Origin: CAG-791 sp000431495
Lineage (GTDB): Bacteria > Bacillota > Clostridia > Lachnospirales > Lachnospiraceae
Assembly: GCA_052117605.1 (NCBI GenBank)
Contig: JBQKIT010000016.1
Strand: one strand, 5' to 3'
Length of the DNA stretch: 64,000 nucleotides
Shown: in pieces, positions 53,536 to 60,921 of the stretch
How positions within the stretch are numbered: the first letter of the stretch is position 1
Layout of the letters: every line of letters starts with the position of its first letter
The notes under the pieces: model-generated
Seen by the model: the letters and a program-made list of their open reading frames with translations, nothing else
The model's database searches: none
What the model was told of the DNA's origin: nothing
Position numbers and translations under genes: made by a program

Positions 53536-55128
53536 ATGTTTGGGAGAAGACAGCCATTGAAGAAACAACCTTTGCAAAAAGCAGATCGCACTGTACGGTC
53601 AGCACTCTGGCTTGTGTTAGTCGCCGGAATTCTGCTGTTGACCGGGTCTTACATAGCGCTGAATGTATTCCGGTATACAGCGCAGATGGATTCCGACATT
53701 GCAGCAGAGGCACTGAACGCACGGGCAATCTGGGAACATCGTTCACTGATCCCGAAGGAATTTTATCCGAGTACGGAAACCCGGATTCTGAATGTCAATC
53801 TGATCGGAGCACTTTTCTACGGCCTGACCGGAAATATGAACCTGTCCATGGGCCTTGCCTGCTCTGTGATGCTGATGATTCTTGTTATATCTTATGCGGG
53901 CCTTCTTCGAAATCTGGGCTTTCGGAAGGAAAGCTGTGCCCTGGGCATGCTCCTTCTTCTGGCGCTTCCGGGGAACCTTCGGCATGCACAGCTTTTATTT
54001 GTCTGGGCGGACTATTATGCCATTCATTGCATTATCATGCTGGTGACGCTCCGTGCCTGGTTGTCTGCGATTGATGAAGAAAGAGGTTGGAAGATACGGC
54101 TTTGTGCTGCCTTTGCCCTGTCGTTTGTCATCAGTCTTTCGGGGCTTCGTGCGGCACTCATCTGCTATGCGCCGCTCATGCTTACGGAACTGATCCGATG
54201 GCTGAATGCGATTCTCAAAAAGTCCTGGACAAGGGAATTCTTGAGGAGCGGAAGCTGCGCGCTGGGATGTCTGGCCATGGCCTTCTGCGGGTCTCTTTCG
54301 CCGACAGCAGTGGGGGTTCCGGTTTCCAGAAATCTTCGAAATGGCGTGTTCAAGCTGTGGCGGGTTGTTCTTCCGGATGTCGGTGATTGCGTTGGTATTG
54401 GATATGGAAGCAGGCTTCGCGGCATTTTACTTCTGGCCTTGCTGCTGTTGTCCGCGGTTTCAATTGCTTTTTGCCTGGTCCGTAGCTTCTATGGTGAAAA
54501 GAAAATGACAAAAGCGGATGGAAAGAGCGAAAGCCATTCCATGGAATTGGTTTTCTTGTTTTTTGTCATTTCTCTTGGAACGGCAATCTTCATGGGGGCC
54601 TTTACGACGACGGATTCTGTCTGGCGTTATTATTTCATGGTATGGTTTGCCATGTCCTATGGTCTTACGTACCTTCTGGAATGCTTTTCCGGGTGGGGCA
54701 GGTATTTGTGCATTTTGGTGTCGCTTGCTTTTTCATTTCTTGTGTGGGACGAGGAATTGCTGCCGGTTCTGCGTCAGGAGACTGTCCGGACCGAGTGGAC
54801 AGAAATTACGGACTGGATGCAGGAGAATGGCTATTATTACGGATACAGCACCTACGATACATCGAATGCAATGACCGGCGCCTGCAACGGAAACGTGCAG
54901 GTTTCTGCTGTGGCTGAGCTGGATACGCTTGAAATATGCAAATGGCTGACGGATCGCTCCTGGTATGTGCCGGTGGTTTCCGAGAATACCAAGGCAGCGT
55001 ATATTATTCCACGAAACAGGATGGAGGAGTTTCAGGTGCAGCTTGACGAGCATGCGGATCTGATCCTTGTAATGGAAACGGAGAGCTATTACGTTTATGC
55101 GGCGCCGCATAACTATACCTGCTCCTGA
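53536..55128 (+). CDS. Polytopic membrane protein, possible GT-C glycosyltransferase
   Basis: A 530-residue protein with about eleven spans and a soluble C-terminus. The first loop reads YTAQMDSDIAAEALNARAIWEH, then FYPSTETRILNVNLIGALFY, with a D-x-D and downstream Glu in the place where GT-C enzymes have catalytic acids. It begins one base after the previous stop. GNLRHAQLLFVWADYYAIH and YYFMVWFAMSYGLTYLLE are further conserved-looking parts. I do not know a named family. It ends the second glycan locus, and the next gene is convergent and unrelated. Confidence 0.62.
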   Translation: MFGRRQPLKKQPLQKADRTVRSALWLVLVAGILLLTGSYIALNVFRYTAQMDSDIAAEALNARAIWEHRSLIPKEFYPSTETRILNVNLIGALFYGLTGNMNLSMGLACSVMLMILVISYAGLLRNLGFRKESCALGMLLLLALPGNLRHAQLLFVWADYYAIHCIIMLVTLRAWLSAIDEERGWKIRLCAAFALSFVISLSGLRAALICYAPLMLTELIRWLNAILKKSWTREFLRSGSCALGCLAMAFCGSLSPTAVGVPVSRNLRNGVFKLWRVVLPDVGDCVGIGYGSRLRGILLLALLLLSAVSIAFCLVRSFYGEKKMTKADGKSESHSMELVFLFFVISLGTAIFMGAFTTTDSVWRYYFMVWFAMSYGLTYLLECFSGWGRYLCILVSLAFSFLVWDEELLPVLRQETVRTEWTEITDWMQENGYYYGYSTYDTSNAMTGACNGNVQVSAVAELDTLEICKWLTDRSWYVPVVSENTKAAYIIPRNRMEEFQVQLDEHADLILVMETESYYVYAAPHNYTCS

Positions 55129-55144
55129 GTGATTGCATTCCTGC

Positions 55145-55687
55145 TTAGAGCTTTTGGAGCAGGAGCCGTGCAATCATCCCGTTGATAAGGCCCATGACAA
55201 TGCCGGAAATGATCATGACAGGGAGGTAATATATAAGGTTCAGGCTGGAGAGAAATAAAATCGCAACGAGCAGCTGCCCGAGGTTATGAAAGACACCGCC
55301 GGTCATGCTGACACCGAAGATGGAGAACAGGATGGATTTTCCCACCTGTTCTCTTTTTCGATTGATTTGCAGAAGAAGCGTCATGGCGGCCAGACTTGCT
55401 GCAGCACCGGCTGCGGAGTAGAGCAGACCAAAAAGGCCGGAGAAAAGCAGGCCGGCAAGGAGAATCCGGACGGTGTTGATGAGAAGAGCGGAATGCACAT
55501 TCATTCGGTAGAGCGCGAATACGATCACCAGATTGGCAAGTCCAAGCTTGATCCCGGGAAGGCCTGGCTGGAATGGAATGAGCGACTCGAGGAAGGAGAG
55601 CACAAGCGCCAGAGCGGACAGCATACCTATGGCTGCCAGCTGCTGCGGTGAAAAAGGTCTTGGATTGTCATTGTATGTATGTGTCAT
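55145..55687 (-). CDS. Gx transporter family protein (heptaprenyl diphosphate synthase component I type)
   Basis: A 180-residue membrane protein with about five spans. LAAIGMLSALALVLSFLESLIPFQPGLPGIKLGLANLVIVFAL is the Gx/ThiW-like ECF-type S-component start. VSMTGGVFHNLGQLLVA and PVMIISGIVMGLINGMIA complete the pattern of the Hpre_diP_synt_I family. In Clostridia it is commonly linked to NusG domain II and ApbE proteins and to Rnf genes, as here, and a flavin- or quinone-related transport role has been proposed from context only. It follows the NusG-like gene on the minus strand with a 12-base gap. Confidence 0.85.
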   Translation of the reverse strand: MTHTYNDNPRPFSPQQLAAIGMLSALALVLSFLESLIPFQPGLPGIKLGLANLVIVFALYRMNVHSALLINTVRILLAGLLFSGLFGLLYSAAGAAASLAAMTLLLQINRKREQVGKSILFSIFGVSMTGGVFHNLGQLLVAILFLSSLNLIYYLPVMIISGIVMGLINGMIARLLLQKL

Positions 55688-55699
55688 GTTTTTACCTGC

Positions 55700-56104
55700 T
55701 TATCTGGAAATGGCATCGTAGGATGGAGCGACGGAATCAGAGGATGCCGTGATTTCTGCAATCAGCTCGTGCGGCAGACAGACGATCATCTGTCCAGGCG
55801 CTTCAATCGGGCCGGTTTGCACGCAGATTTGGTTTCTGCAGTCGGACTCTGTCATGGAGACCGTGCCGCTTTGAATGGAGAGAGTGTTGCTGCCGTATTG
55901 ATTCTGAATTTGAATGGACTGATTTTTATTCAGATCGTAGGTTCCGTAAAGCTCTCCGGATATGCGGATTTTTAAAACAAGAGGCTGGCTGTGTTTCCCG
56001 GAAGAGCCGCGACACTGAAGAAGCGGTGAGAAGGCAATCAGAAGGGCAGCTGCCACGAAAATGGCCAGAAGAAAGATGTCGCCTTTTTTAATGTCCTTAA
56101 TCAT
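55700..56104 (-). CDS. NusG domain II-containing membrane-anchored protein
   Basis: A 134-residue protein: MIKDIKKGDIFLLAIFVAAALLI gives a short cytoplasmic start and one membrane span, then a beta-rich outer domain. Its ISGELYGTYDLNKNQ, ESDCRNQICVQTGPI and QMIVCLPHELIAEI match the NusG domain II group, with CRNxxC and the LP.eL ending. The cysteine pair suggests a redox or metal role. A longer open frame continues upstream to 56533, but AGGAG in reverse near 56115 selects ATG at 56104. It is divergent from apbE and pairs with the Gx transporter gene. Confidence 0.86.
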   Translation of the reverse strand: MIKDIKKGDIFLLAIFVAAALLIAFSPLLQCRGSSGKHSQPLVLKIRISGELYGTYDLNKNQSIQIQNQYGSNTLSIQSGTVSMTESDCRNQICVQTGPIEAPGQMIVCLPHELIAEITASSDSVAPSYDAISR

Positions 56105-56155
56105 GATAAAATATCTCCTGATATGCAAAGGTCGAACGGAAACAAGGAAGTACCC

Positions 56156-57325
56156 ATGAGAAAACGGAAAATGCATCCTCTTACACTCTGGATCCTTGCA
56201 GCAGCCATGATTATAGCACAGACGGGCTGCGGAGCGGCAGGGCATCTGACCGCGGAGAGCGGACAGGAGGAACGTGCGGGTGGTGCTGCTCAGGGAGAGA
56301 ATCCGGTTACAAAGGAGAGCTTTTACTTCGATACCATCTGCCAGATTACCATTTACGGCATTCAGACATCCGGACAGGAGGATGTGGAATCGGAGGAATC
56401 TGCGCAGAAAGATGAAATACCGTTTTCTGCTGCGGCGGAAGACAGGATTGCACAGGCATTTTCCCTTTGCAGTGAATACGAAGAGCTTCTCAGCAAAACA
56501 AAGGAAGGATCGGATATCTGGAACATCAATCATGCAGGCGGAAAGCCGGTCGACTGTGATGAAAGAACCCTGGAAATTATTGAAAAAGGAATTGCCTACG
56601 GAGATCTTTCAGAAGGAAAATTTGATATTACCGTTGGAAAAGCGGAGGATCTTTGGAATTTTCATTCCGATTCGCCCAAGGTTCCCAAGGAGGATGCACT
56701 GAAGGAAGCCGTCAGTCGCGTCGACTACAGAAAAATTTCTGTGGATCTGAGCGGCGGCACGGTGCAGCTTCTGGATCCGGAAGCGGAAATCGATCTTGGC
56801 GGAATTGCCAAGGGCTACATTGCGGATCAGGTTTGTGAATTCCTCCGGAAGAGCGGTGTAACTTCGGCCATCGTGAGTCTTGGAGGCAACATCGAGTGTA
56901 TCGGAGGAAAGCCGGAGACAGTCGGATTCACAACGGAAAAAACTGATTTTTCTCCGTTTTCCATTGGAATCGAGACTCCCTATTCCGATCGGGCGAAGAT
57001 TGTCGGTGCATCGCCTCTTGAAAATGGAACAATGGTGACCTCGGGGGTGTACGAGCGTTATTTTACCGAGAACGGGAAGGAATATCACCACATACTTGAC
57101 GTGAAAACCGGGTATCCTGCGGAGACGGATGTACTCGGCGTTACCATTCAGGGAGCAGAAGGTACTTCGGCGGATTGTGATGCGCTGTCCACAATCTGCC
57201 TGCTTCTGGGCTCAGAAAAGGGCGGCCGTCTGATTGAGAATATGGATGGATACGAGGCCCTTTTTATCCTTCGGGATGATTCTGTGCAGAAGACAACGGG
57301 AATGGAGTTTACACATGCAGAATAG
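56156..57325 (+). CDS. apbE: FAD:protein FMN transferase
   Basis: About 389 residues with a lipoprotein-like signal (LAAAMIIAQTGCG, lipobox Cys near residue 23), so probably anchored outside the membrane. Conserved ApbE blocks follow: YFDTICQITIYG, KFDITVGKAEDLWNF, IDLGGIAKGYIAD, VSLGGNIECIGGKP, TSGVYERYF and HHILDVKTGYP, with SADCDALST supplying the metal-binding Asp and Thr. The enzyme transfers FMN from FAD onto Thr/Ser of RnfD and RnfG. AAGGAAG at 56144-56150 selects ATG 56156. It lies divergent to the NusG-II/Gx genes and overlaps the Hsp33 start by 11 bases. Confidence 0.93.
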   Translation: MRKRKMHPLTLWILAAAMIIAQTGCGAAGHLTAESGQEERAGGAAQGENPVTKESFYFDTICQITIYGIQTSGQEDVESEESAQKDEIPFSAAAEDRIAQAFSLCSEYEELLSKTKEGSDIWNINHAGGKPVDCDERTLEIIEKGIAYGDLSEGKFDITVGKAEDLWNFHSDSPKVPKEDALKEAVSRVDYRKISVDLSGGTVQLLDPEAEIDLGGIAKGYIADQVCEFLRKSGVTSAIVSLGGNIECIGGKPETVGFTTEKTDFSPFSIGIETPYSDRAKIVGASPLENGTMVTSGVYERYFTENGKEYHHILDVKTGYPAETDVLGVTIQGAEGTSADCDALSTICLLLGSEKGGRLIENMDGYEALFILRDDSVQKTTGMEFTHAE

Positions 57326-58226
57326 AAGCAATTCAGATGATTATATGATTCGCGGGATCGCGGGAAACAATGAGATTCGCTGCTTTGCCGTTACGGGGCG
57401 GGATCTGGTGGATAAGGCGAGAGCCGCTCACGGAACAAGTCCTGTCGCGACGGCGGCGCTCGGCAGAACGATGATGGGGGCACTCATGATGAGTGATATG
57501 CTTAAGAATGACGATGACCTCCTGACGATTCGCTTTGACGGAGACGGACCGCTTGGTTCCATTGTCGTGACGGCGGACTATCACGGAAATGTAAAGGGAT
57601 ATGTGCAGCAGCCTCTTGTGATGCTCCCGCTCAAGGCGGATGGACATCTGGATGTCGGCCGCGCTGTTGGACAGGGGACGTTGACGGTGATCCGGGATCT
57701 GGACATGAAGGATACCTACAACGGACAGATTGCAATTCATTCGGGAGAAATCGCGGATGATCTTACGCACTATTTCGCGGAGTCGGAGCAGATTCCGTCA
57801 TCCGTAGGTCTTGGCGTACTGGTGGATACAGACCATACGGTGAAAAAGGCGGGAGGGTTTCTGATTCAGCTGATGCCGTTTGCTTCGGAAGAGACCATCG
57901 GCCGTCTGGAAAAGAATCTTTCTTCCATCCGGTATGTGACAGAGATGCTGGACGACGGCATGGGACCGGAGGATATGCTGCAGGAGGCATTAAAGGGCTT
58001 CGATGACCTTCGGATTACGGATAAAACAAAGGTACAGTTTCATTGCAATTGTTCCAGAGACCGTGTGTCCCGCGCGCTTGCTCTTCTTGGAGAAAAGGAA
58101 CTGACTTCGATGATTGAAGAACAAAAGCCTGCTGAGCTTTCCTGCAGCTTCTGCGGGAGCAAATATGTTTTTTCTGTGGCGGAGCTGGAGGAGATCCGCG
58201 AAAAGCAACGAAAGAAGGAGAGCTGA
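57315..58226 (+). CDS. hslO: Redox-regulated molecular chaperone Hsp33
   Basis: A 303-residue cytoplasmic holdase. YMIRGIAGNNEIRCFAVTGRDLV, SPVATAALGRTMMGALMMS and DGDGPLGSIVVTADYHGNVKGYVQ define the N-terminal Hsp33 domain, and AGGFLIQLMPFA the middle. The zinc-binding C-terminus has FHCNCSRDR and CSFCGSKYVFS, giving the CxC...CxxC switch that releases zinc and forms disulfides under oxidative stress. GGAG at 57304-57307 sets the start inside the end of apbE. The next gene begins on its last base (TGATG), so translation is likely coupled. Confidence 0.96.
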   Translation: MQNRSNSDDYMIRGIAGNNEIRCFAVTGRDLVDKARAAHGTSPVATAALGRTMMGALMMSDMLKNDDDLLTIRFDGDGPLGSIVVTADYHGNVKGYVQQPLVMLPLKADGHLDVGRAVGQGTLTVIRDLDMKDTYNGQIAIHSGEIADDLTHYFAESEQIPSSVGLGVLVDTDHTVKKAGGFLIQLMPFASEETIGRLEKNLSSIRYVTEMLDDGMGPEDMLQEALKGFDDLRITDKTKVQFHCNCSRDRVSRALALLGEKELTSMIEEQKPAELSCSFCGSKYVFSVAELEEIREKQRKKES

Positions 58227-58681
58227 TGACTACAGGAAGAAAATGGATTTGTGCCGTTGTTCTTCTTGCTCTGCTTGCAGGAGCGGTTGTTTGCCTGAAA
58301 CCGAAATATGATGCTTTTGTGCAGGCAGATTATCAGGAGAGCTGCTTTCAGGCCATGGATATGATTGCCATCTGGTATCATTATGCGATCAGGGAGAGCA
58401 TGGAGGCGGGGAAAAAACCGGAGGAGATTGACTACGAAGATCTATTACGGAGAGTCATCTCGGTACACTATGCAATGACAGTGAATGATCATTTGGAATC
58501 TGATGATTTTTGCCGGGCAGGTGGGCATGTCCGGATTTTTCTGGATCCTGTGACGCATGCAGTCAGTATGTCCTGTGATTATCCGGGGCATGATGTTCAC
58601 TATACCGATGAACATGTAACGGAGGGATTTCTGGATAATCTGGAGAACATTGATTCTGGACTGCAGATTCTTGGGAAATGA
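58226..58681 (+). CDS. Small membrane-anchored or secreted protein, unknown function
   Basis: A 151-residue protein: MTTGRKWICAVVLLALLAGAVVCL is one N-terminal membrane span or uncleaved signal, and the remaining about 125 residues lie outside. FVQADYQESCFQAMDMIAIWYHYAI, FCRAGGHVRIFLDPVTHAVSM and DYPGHDVHYTDEHV are the only notable stretches; there are three Cys and several His. I do not recognise the family. The start shares a base with the hslO stop (TGATG at 58224), which links it to the Hsp33 gene translationally. It could be a lineage-specific envelope protein. Coding status is supported by the overlap and its composition. Confidence 0.7.
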   Translation: MTTGRKWICAVVLLALLAGAVVCLKPKYDAFVQADYQESCFQAMDMIAIWYHYAIRESMEAGKKPEEIDYEDLLRRVISVHYAMTVNDHLESDDFCRAGGHVRIFLDPVTHAVSMSCDYPGHDVHYTDEHVTEGFLDNLENIDSGLQILGK

Positions 58682-58711
58682 TCATGTTATTTTTTCAGAG
58701 AAGGGAGACAA

Positions 58712-59938
58712 ATGAAAAAACAAAGCATGAATTTATGGACAGCACTTACTGCGCTTATTGCAGCAGTTGCCTTGCTTGCTGGTTTTTTGCTGGGAAGATT
58801 CTCGGGGTCGACGTCGAGAAAAGAGAATCTTGATGTGGAAACAACTGCTTCTGTGGCAGCAAGTACGTTGCCGGAAGATAATATCGCGGATACGGGAAGT
58901 ACGTTGACAGAAACGGCACCGGAGACGGAGACTGAAAAAAGCAATCCATCTTCACTTAAGGATGCGGCAGATGCGACGTATTCATCCTCGGGTACTTCTT
59001 CGGTGACGATTACGCATGAGGCTCAGACCAGTGTTCCGTCGGAAGAAACAACGGTTGATCCATCTGAAATCGAGAACCCGACGCTTCAGGAGGCTTATCT
59101 TCCGGATGGCGTAGTATCTACGCTTTATGGGAAGACAGGCAAGGCAAAGTTTCAGGTTGTTGTTCTTGGAGATTCTCAGTTCGCTAATTTCCTTGGAAAG
59201 GATGGACTTGGCTACCTCGTGTCACAAAAACTTCATGCCAATGTTTATAATCTGGCACTCGGCGGAAAATGTGCGGCGGCAGAGCAGGAGGACGTTGGAA
59301 AAGAAATGTCGCAGTGGGGAACCACTTGCGGTGTCAATCTGATGAAGGCCATTACCGGGGAGCTGGACGATTCTTGTCTGAATGGCTGGGATTATCAGAA
59401 AAATGTATTCGAGAGCTGCGATTTCTCCAAGACAGATCTGTTCATTCTGGAATACGGCGTCAATGACTATCTGTCGAAAAAACCCATGTATAATCCGGAT
59501 GATCGAAGCAGTGTATATACTTATTATGGTGCATTGGAATCGATTATCGGAGATATTCGCAGTTATTTCCCGAATGCACAGATTGTGGTCTGCACGCCGA
59601 CGTATGCGCAGTTCTGGCAGGGCGGGACAGGTGCTTTCCTTGGTGATTCTAATATTGTCAATAATGGATATGGTACGTTGTTCAATTACGTGGAAACAGC
59701 TACGCATCCGGCAGATGGACATAAGAATACATCTACAGCTAATGCATATGAGAATTCCGGCATTGATATGTATTCAGCTTCGGAAGACCTTCTTGATGGC
59801 ATTCACATGACAGAATCCGGAAGAGTGAAGTATGCCAACCTTATTTGTCGTGTGGCGCTGCGTGCGTTTGGCTATGATATTGCGGAGGGAGCAGATCCGG
59901 ATACTGTGGACTGGATGAATCAGATTCCCAGTCGATAA
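58712..59938 (+). CDS. Membrane-anchored SGNH/GDSL hydrolase
   Basis: A 408-residue protein. MKKQSMNLWTALTALIAAVALLAGFLLG is the N-terminal span, followed by a Ser/Thr/Glu-rich linker to about residue 140 and then an SGNH domain. VVVLGDSQFANFLG is block I with the catalytic Ser, NLALGGKCAAAEQ block II, LEYGVNDYLS block III and DGIHMTESGRVKYAN block V with the Asp-His pair. Such enzymes deacylate carbohydrates or lipids outside the cell, and given two acyltransferase sets in the window it might trim glycan O-acyl groups (inference). Good GGGAG precedes ATG 58712. It is the last gene before the tRNA cluster. Confidence 0.84.
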   Translation: MKKQSMNLWTALTALIAAVALLAGFLLGRFSGSTSRKENLDVETTASVAASTLPEDNIADTGSTLTETAPETETEKSNPSSLKDAADATYSSSGTSSVTITHEAQTSVPSEETTVDPSEIENPTLQEAYLPDGVVSTLYGKTGKAKFQVVVLGDSQFANFLGKDGLGYLVSQKLHANVYNLALGGKCAAAEQEDVGKEMSQWGTTCGVNLMKAITGELDDSCLNGWDYQKNVFESCDFSKTDLFILEYGVNDYLSKKPMYNPDDRSSVYTYYGALESIIGDIRSYFPNAQIVVCTPTYAQFWQGGTGAFLGDSNIVNNGYGTLFNYVETATHPADGHKNTSTANAYENSGIDMYSASEDLLDGIHMTESGRVKYANLICRVALRAFGYDIAEGADPDTVDWMNQIPSR

Positions 59939-60040
59939 GAAAGACTGTTCTGGAATAGCAGACAACAGCCTGGCAAGGAACATATTCTGGGATATCTGAC
60001 AACGATGCAAATATTCGGAACAGGATTTTAAGGAAATCGG

Positions 60041-60070
60041 TTGACATGAAGGCGTGGTGTACGGTATGAT
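60041..60070 (+). promoter_or_regulatory. Strong promoter of the tRNA cluster
   Basis: TTGACA at 60041-60046 and TATGAT at 60065-60070 are separated by 18 bases, a near-consensus sigma-A promoter. The first tRNA starts 12 bases downstream of the -10 box, the expected distance for an initiation site. Confidence 0.88.
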
Positions 60071-60081
60071 ACACCTTGCTT

Positions 60082-60165
60082 GCAGAAGTGGCGGAATTGG
60101 TAGACGCGCAGGCTTCAGGTGCCTGTGGCAGCAATGTCGTGTGGGTTCAAGTCCCATCTTCTGCA
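60082..60165 (+). tRNA. tRNA-Leu(CAG)
   Basis: Acceptor GCAGAAG pairs with CTTCTGC at 60158-60164, with A as discriminator and no encoded CCA. The anticodon stem CAGGC/GCCTG encloses loop TTCAGGT, giving anticodon CAG, and the T-arm (GTGGG TTCAAGT CCCAT-type) is present. An extended variable arm and 84-base length fit a class II Leu tRNA. It is first in a three-tRNA cluster. Confidence 0.94.
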
Positions 60166-60182
60166 CTCGGTACAAACCGAAT

Positions 60183-60216
60183 ATTTGCAGAAGAGGCGGT
60201 TGTCTCTTCTGCAAAT
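60183..60216 (+). repeat. 13-bp perfect inverted repeat resembling the tRNA-Leu ends
   Basis: ATTTGCAGAAGAG (60183-60195) and CTCTTCTGCAAAT (60204-60216) are exact inverted copies around an 8-base loop GCGGTTGT. The stem contains GCAGAAG/CTTCTGC, the acceptor stem of the preceding tRNA-Leu, and the bases after it (GGCGG) copy the tRNA's 5' continuation. No T run follows, so it is not a classic terminator. It may be a collapsed tRNA copy or an RNA-processing hairpin. Confidence 0.75.
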
Positions 60217-60273
60217 TGCTTAGAAGGATAGGATTCTTTCGAAACGGTTTTCTTCTGAGCTGCAATTACATAC

Positions 60274-60357
60274 GCGGGAGTGTCGGAATTGGTAGACGAG
60301 CAAGATTAAGGTTCTTGTGACTGCAAGGCCGTGTGGGTTCAAGTCCCATCTCCCGCA
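60274..60357 (+). tRNA. tRNA-Leu(UAA)
   Basis: Acceptor GCGGGAG pairs with CTCCCGC ending at 60356, with A as discriminator. The anticodon stem CAAGA/TCTTG surrounds loop TTAAGGT, giving anticodon TAA. Its D-arm, variable-arm and T-arm regions copy the pattern of the Leu(CAG) gene at 60082. Length is 84 bases. It lies 4 bases before the Val tRNA and probably shares the transcript. Confidence 0.94.
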
Positions 60358-60361
60358 TTAC

Positions 60362-60434
60362 GCGGTCATAGCTCAGCTGGGAGAGCGCGTCCTTGACGTG
60401 GACGAGGTCGCAGGTTCGAGCCCTGCTGGCCGTA
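60362..60434 (+). tRNA. tRNA-Val(GAC)
   Basis: D-stem GCTC/GAGC, anticodon stem CGTCC/GGACG with loop TTGACGT (anticodon GAC) and T-stem GCAGG/CCTGC with loop TTCGAGC are clear. The acceptor GCGGTCA pairs with TGGCCGT, with a G-U at the first pair and another within the stem, and A as discriminator. Length is 73 bases. The terminal G-U is slightly unusual. Confidence 0.9.
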
Positions 60435-60445
60435 CTTTTAAGGAC

Positions 60446-60487
60446 CCCCGTAGATTCAAGAAAACCTTGGATTTACGGGGTTTTGTT
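60446..60487 (+). terminator. Intrinsic terminator of the tRNA cluster
   Basis: CCCCGTAGATTCAAG (60446-60460) pairs along its length with CTTGGATTTACGGGG (60466-60480), with only G-U wobbles, around loop AAAAC, followed by TTTTGTT. It lies 11 bases after tRNA-Val. Confidence 0.92.
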
Positions 60488-60545
60488 GCTATGAGAAGAT
60501 TGCTCGCAGAGCGATTATGATAGTGAAAGAGCCTTTGGGAAGCAG

Positions 60546-60569
60546 AAGTTGACACGAAAGTTGACACGA
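60546..60569 (+). repeat. Two tandem copies of a 12-bp direct repeat
   Basis: AAGTTGACACGA occurs at 60546-60557 and immediately again at 60558-60569. Each copy contains TTGACA, a -35-like hexamer, but no -10 lies at the right distance on the plus strand. Its purpose is unknown. It directly precedes the 52-bp repeat array. Confidence 0.85.
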
Positions 60570-60579
60570 TTCAGTTGGT

Positions 60580-60787
60580 GAAAATCATCTCTGCAGAAAC
60601 ATTTCCTCGAACAGGGATGAACTCCGCAGCGGAAAATCATCCTTGCAGAAACATTTCCCTGAATAGGGATGAACTCCGCGGCGGAAAATCATCCCTGCAG
60701 AAACATTTCCCCGAATAGGGATGAACTCCGCGGTGGAAAATCATCCTTGCAGAGACATTTCCTCAAATAAGGATGAACTCGGCAGCG
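60580..60787 (+). repeat. Four tandem 52-bp repeats, each with a hairpin
   Basis: Units start at 60580, 60632, 60684 and 60736, exactly 52 bases apart, with a partial fifth copy (GAAAAT) at 60788. Each contains a 7-bp stem: CATCTCT, CATCCTT, CATCCCT and CATCCTT pair with AGGGATG, AGGGATG, AGGGATG and AAGGATG. Differences preserve pairing (U-G or compensated C-G to U-A). A second dyad, TCCGC-N-GCGGA, lies near each unit end. No spacers separate units, so it is not CRISPR. It occupies the noncoding gap between the tRNA terminator and the dNTPase gene. Confidence 0.93.
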
Positions 60788-60856
60788 GAAAATTTATAAA
60801 AAGAAAAAGGAAATCCGCCGTCGGCGCAGAATATTAAATATATATGTGACTGTGTG

Positions 60857-60886
60857 CAAATAGCGCCGGCTATTGGCCGGCTTTGC
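60857..60886 (+). other. Hairpin upstream of the dNTPase gene
   Basis: GCCGGC at 60865-60870 pairs with GCCGGC at 60876-60881 around TATTG, and outer GCAAA (60857-60861) pairs with TTTGC (60882-60886) across an asymmetric loop. It sits 36 bases before the start codon. No T run follows. The gap 60788-60856 shows nothing else recognisable. Confidence 0.5.
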
Positions 60887-60921
60887 GGAGCTTAACATCC
60901 GCGATGCGGCAGGAGGCAGGA

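Noticed and set aside
55118..55163. CCTGCTCC / GGAGCAGG inverted repeat between convergent genes as a bidirectional terminator
   Set aside because: The arms are 30 bases apart, lie partly within coding ends and have no T run next to the stem.
56123..56155. Upstream ATG for apbE
   Set aside because: No ribosome site precedes ATG 56123, whereas AAGGAAG lies just before ATG 56156, where the lipoprotein signal starts.
60317..60520. 67-residue open frame across tRNA-Val and its terminator
   Set aside because: It is a chance translation of the tRNA-Leu end, tRNA-Val and terminator sequence with no ribosome site.
60546..60569. Integrase attachment site next to tRNA-Val
   Set aside because: The 12-bp direct repeat does not copy the tRNA 3' end and no integrase or element gene follows.
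60580..60787. Possible CRISPR array
   Set aside because: The 52-bp units are contiguous with no unique spacers and no cas gene is in the window.
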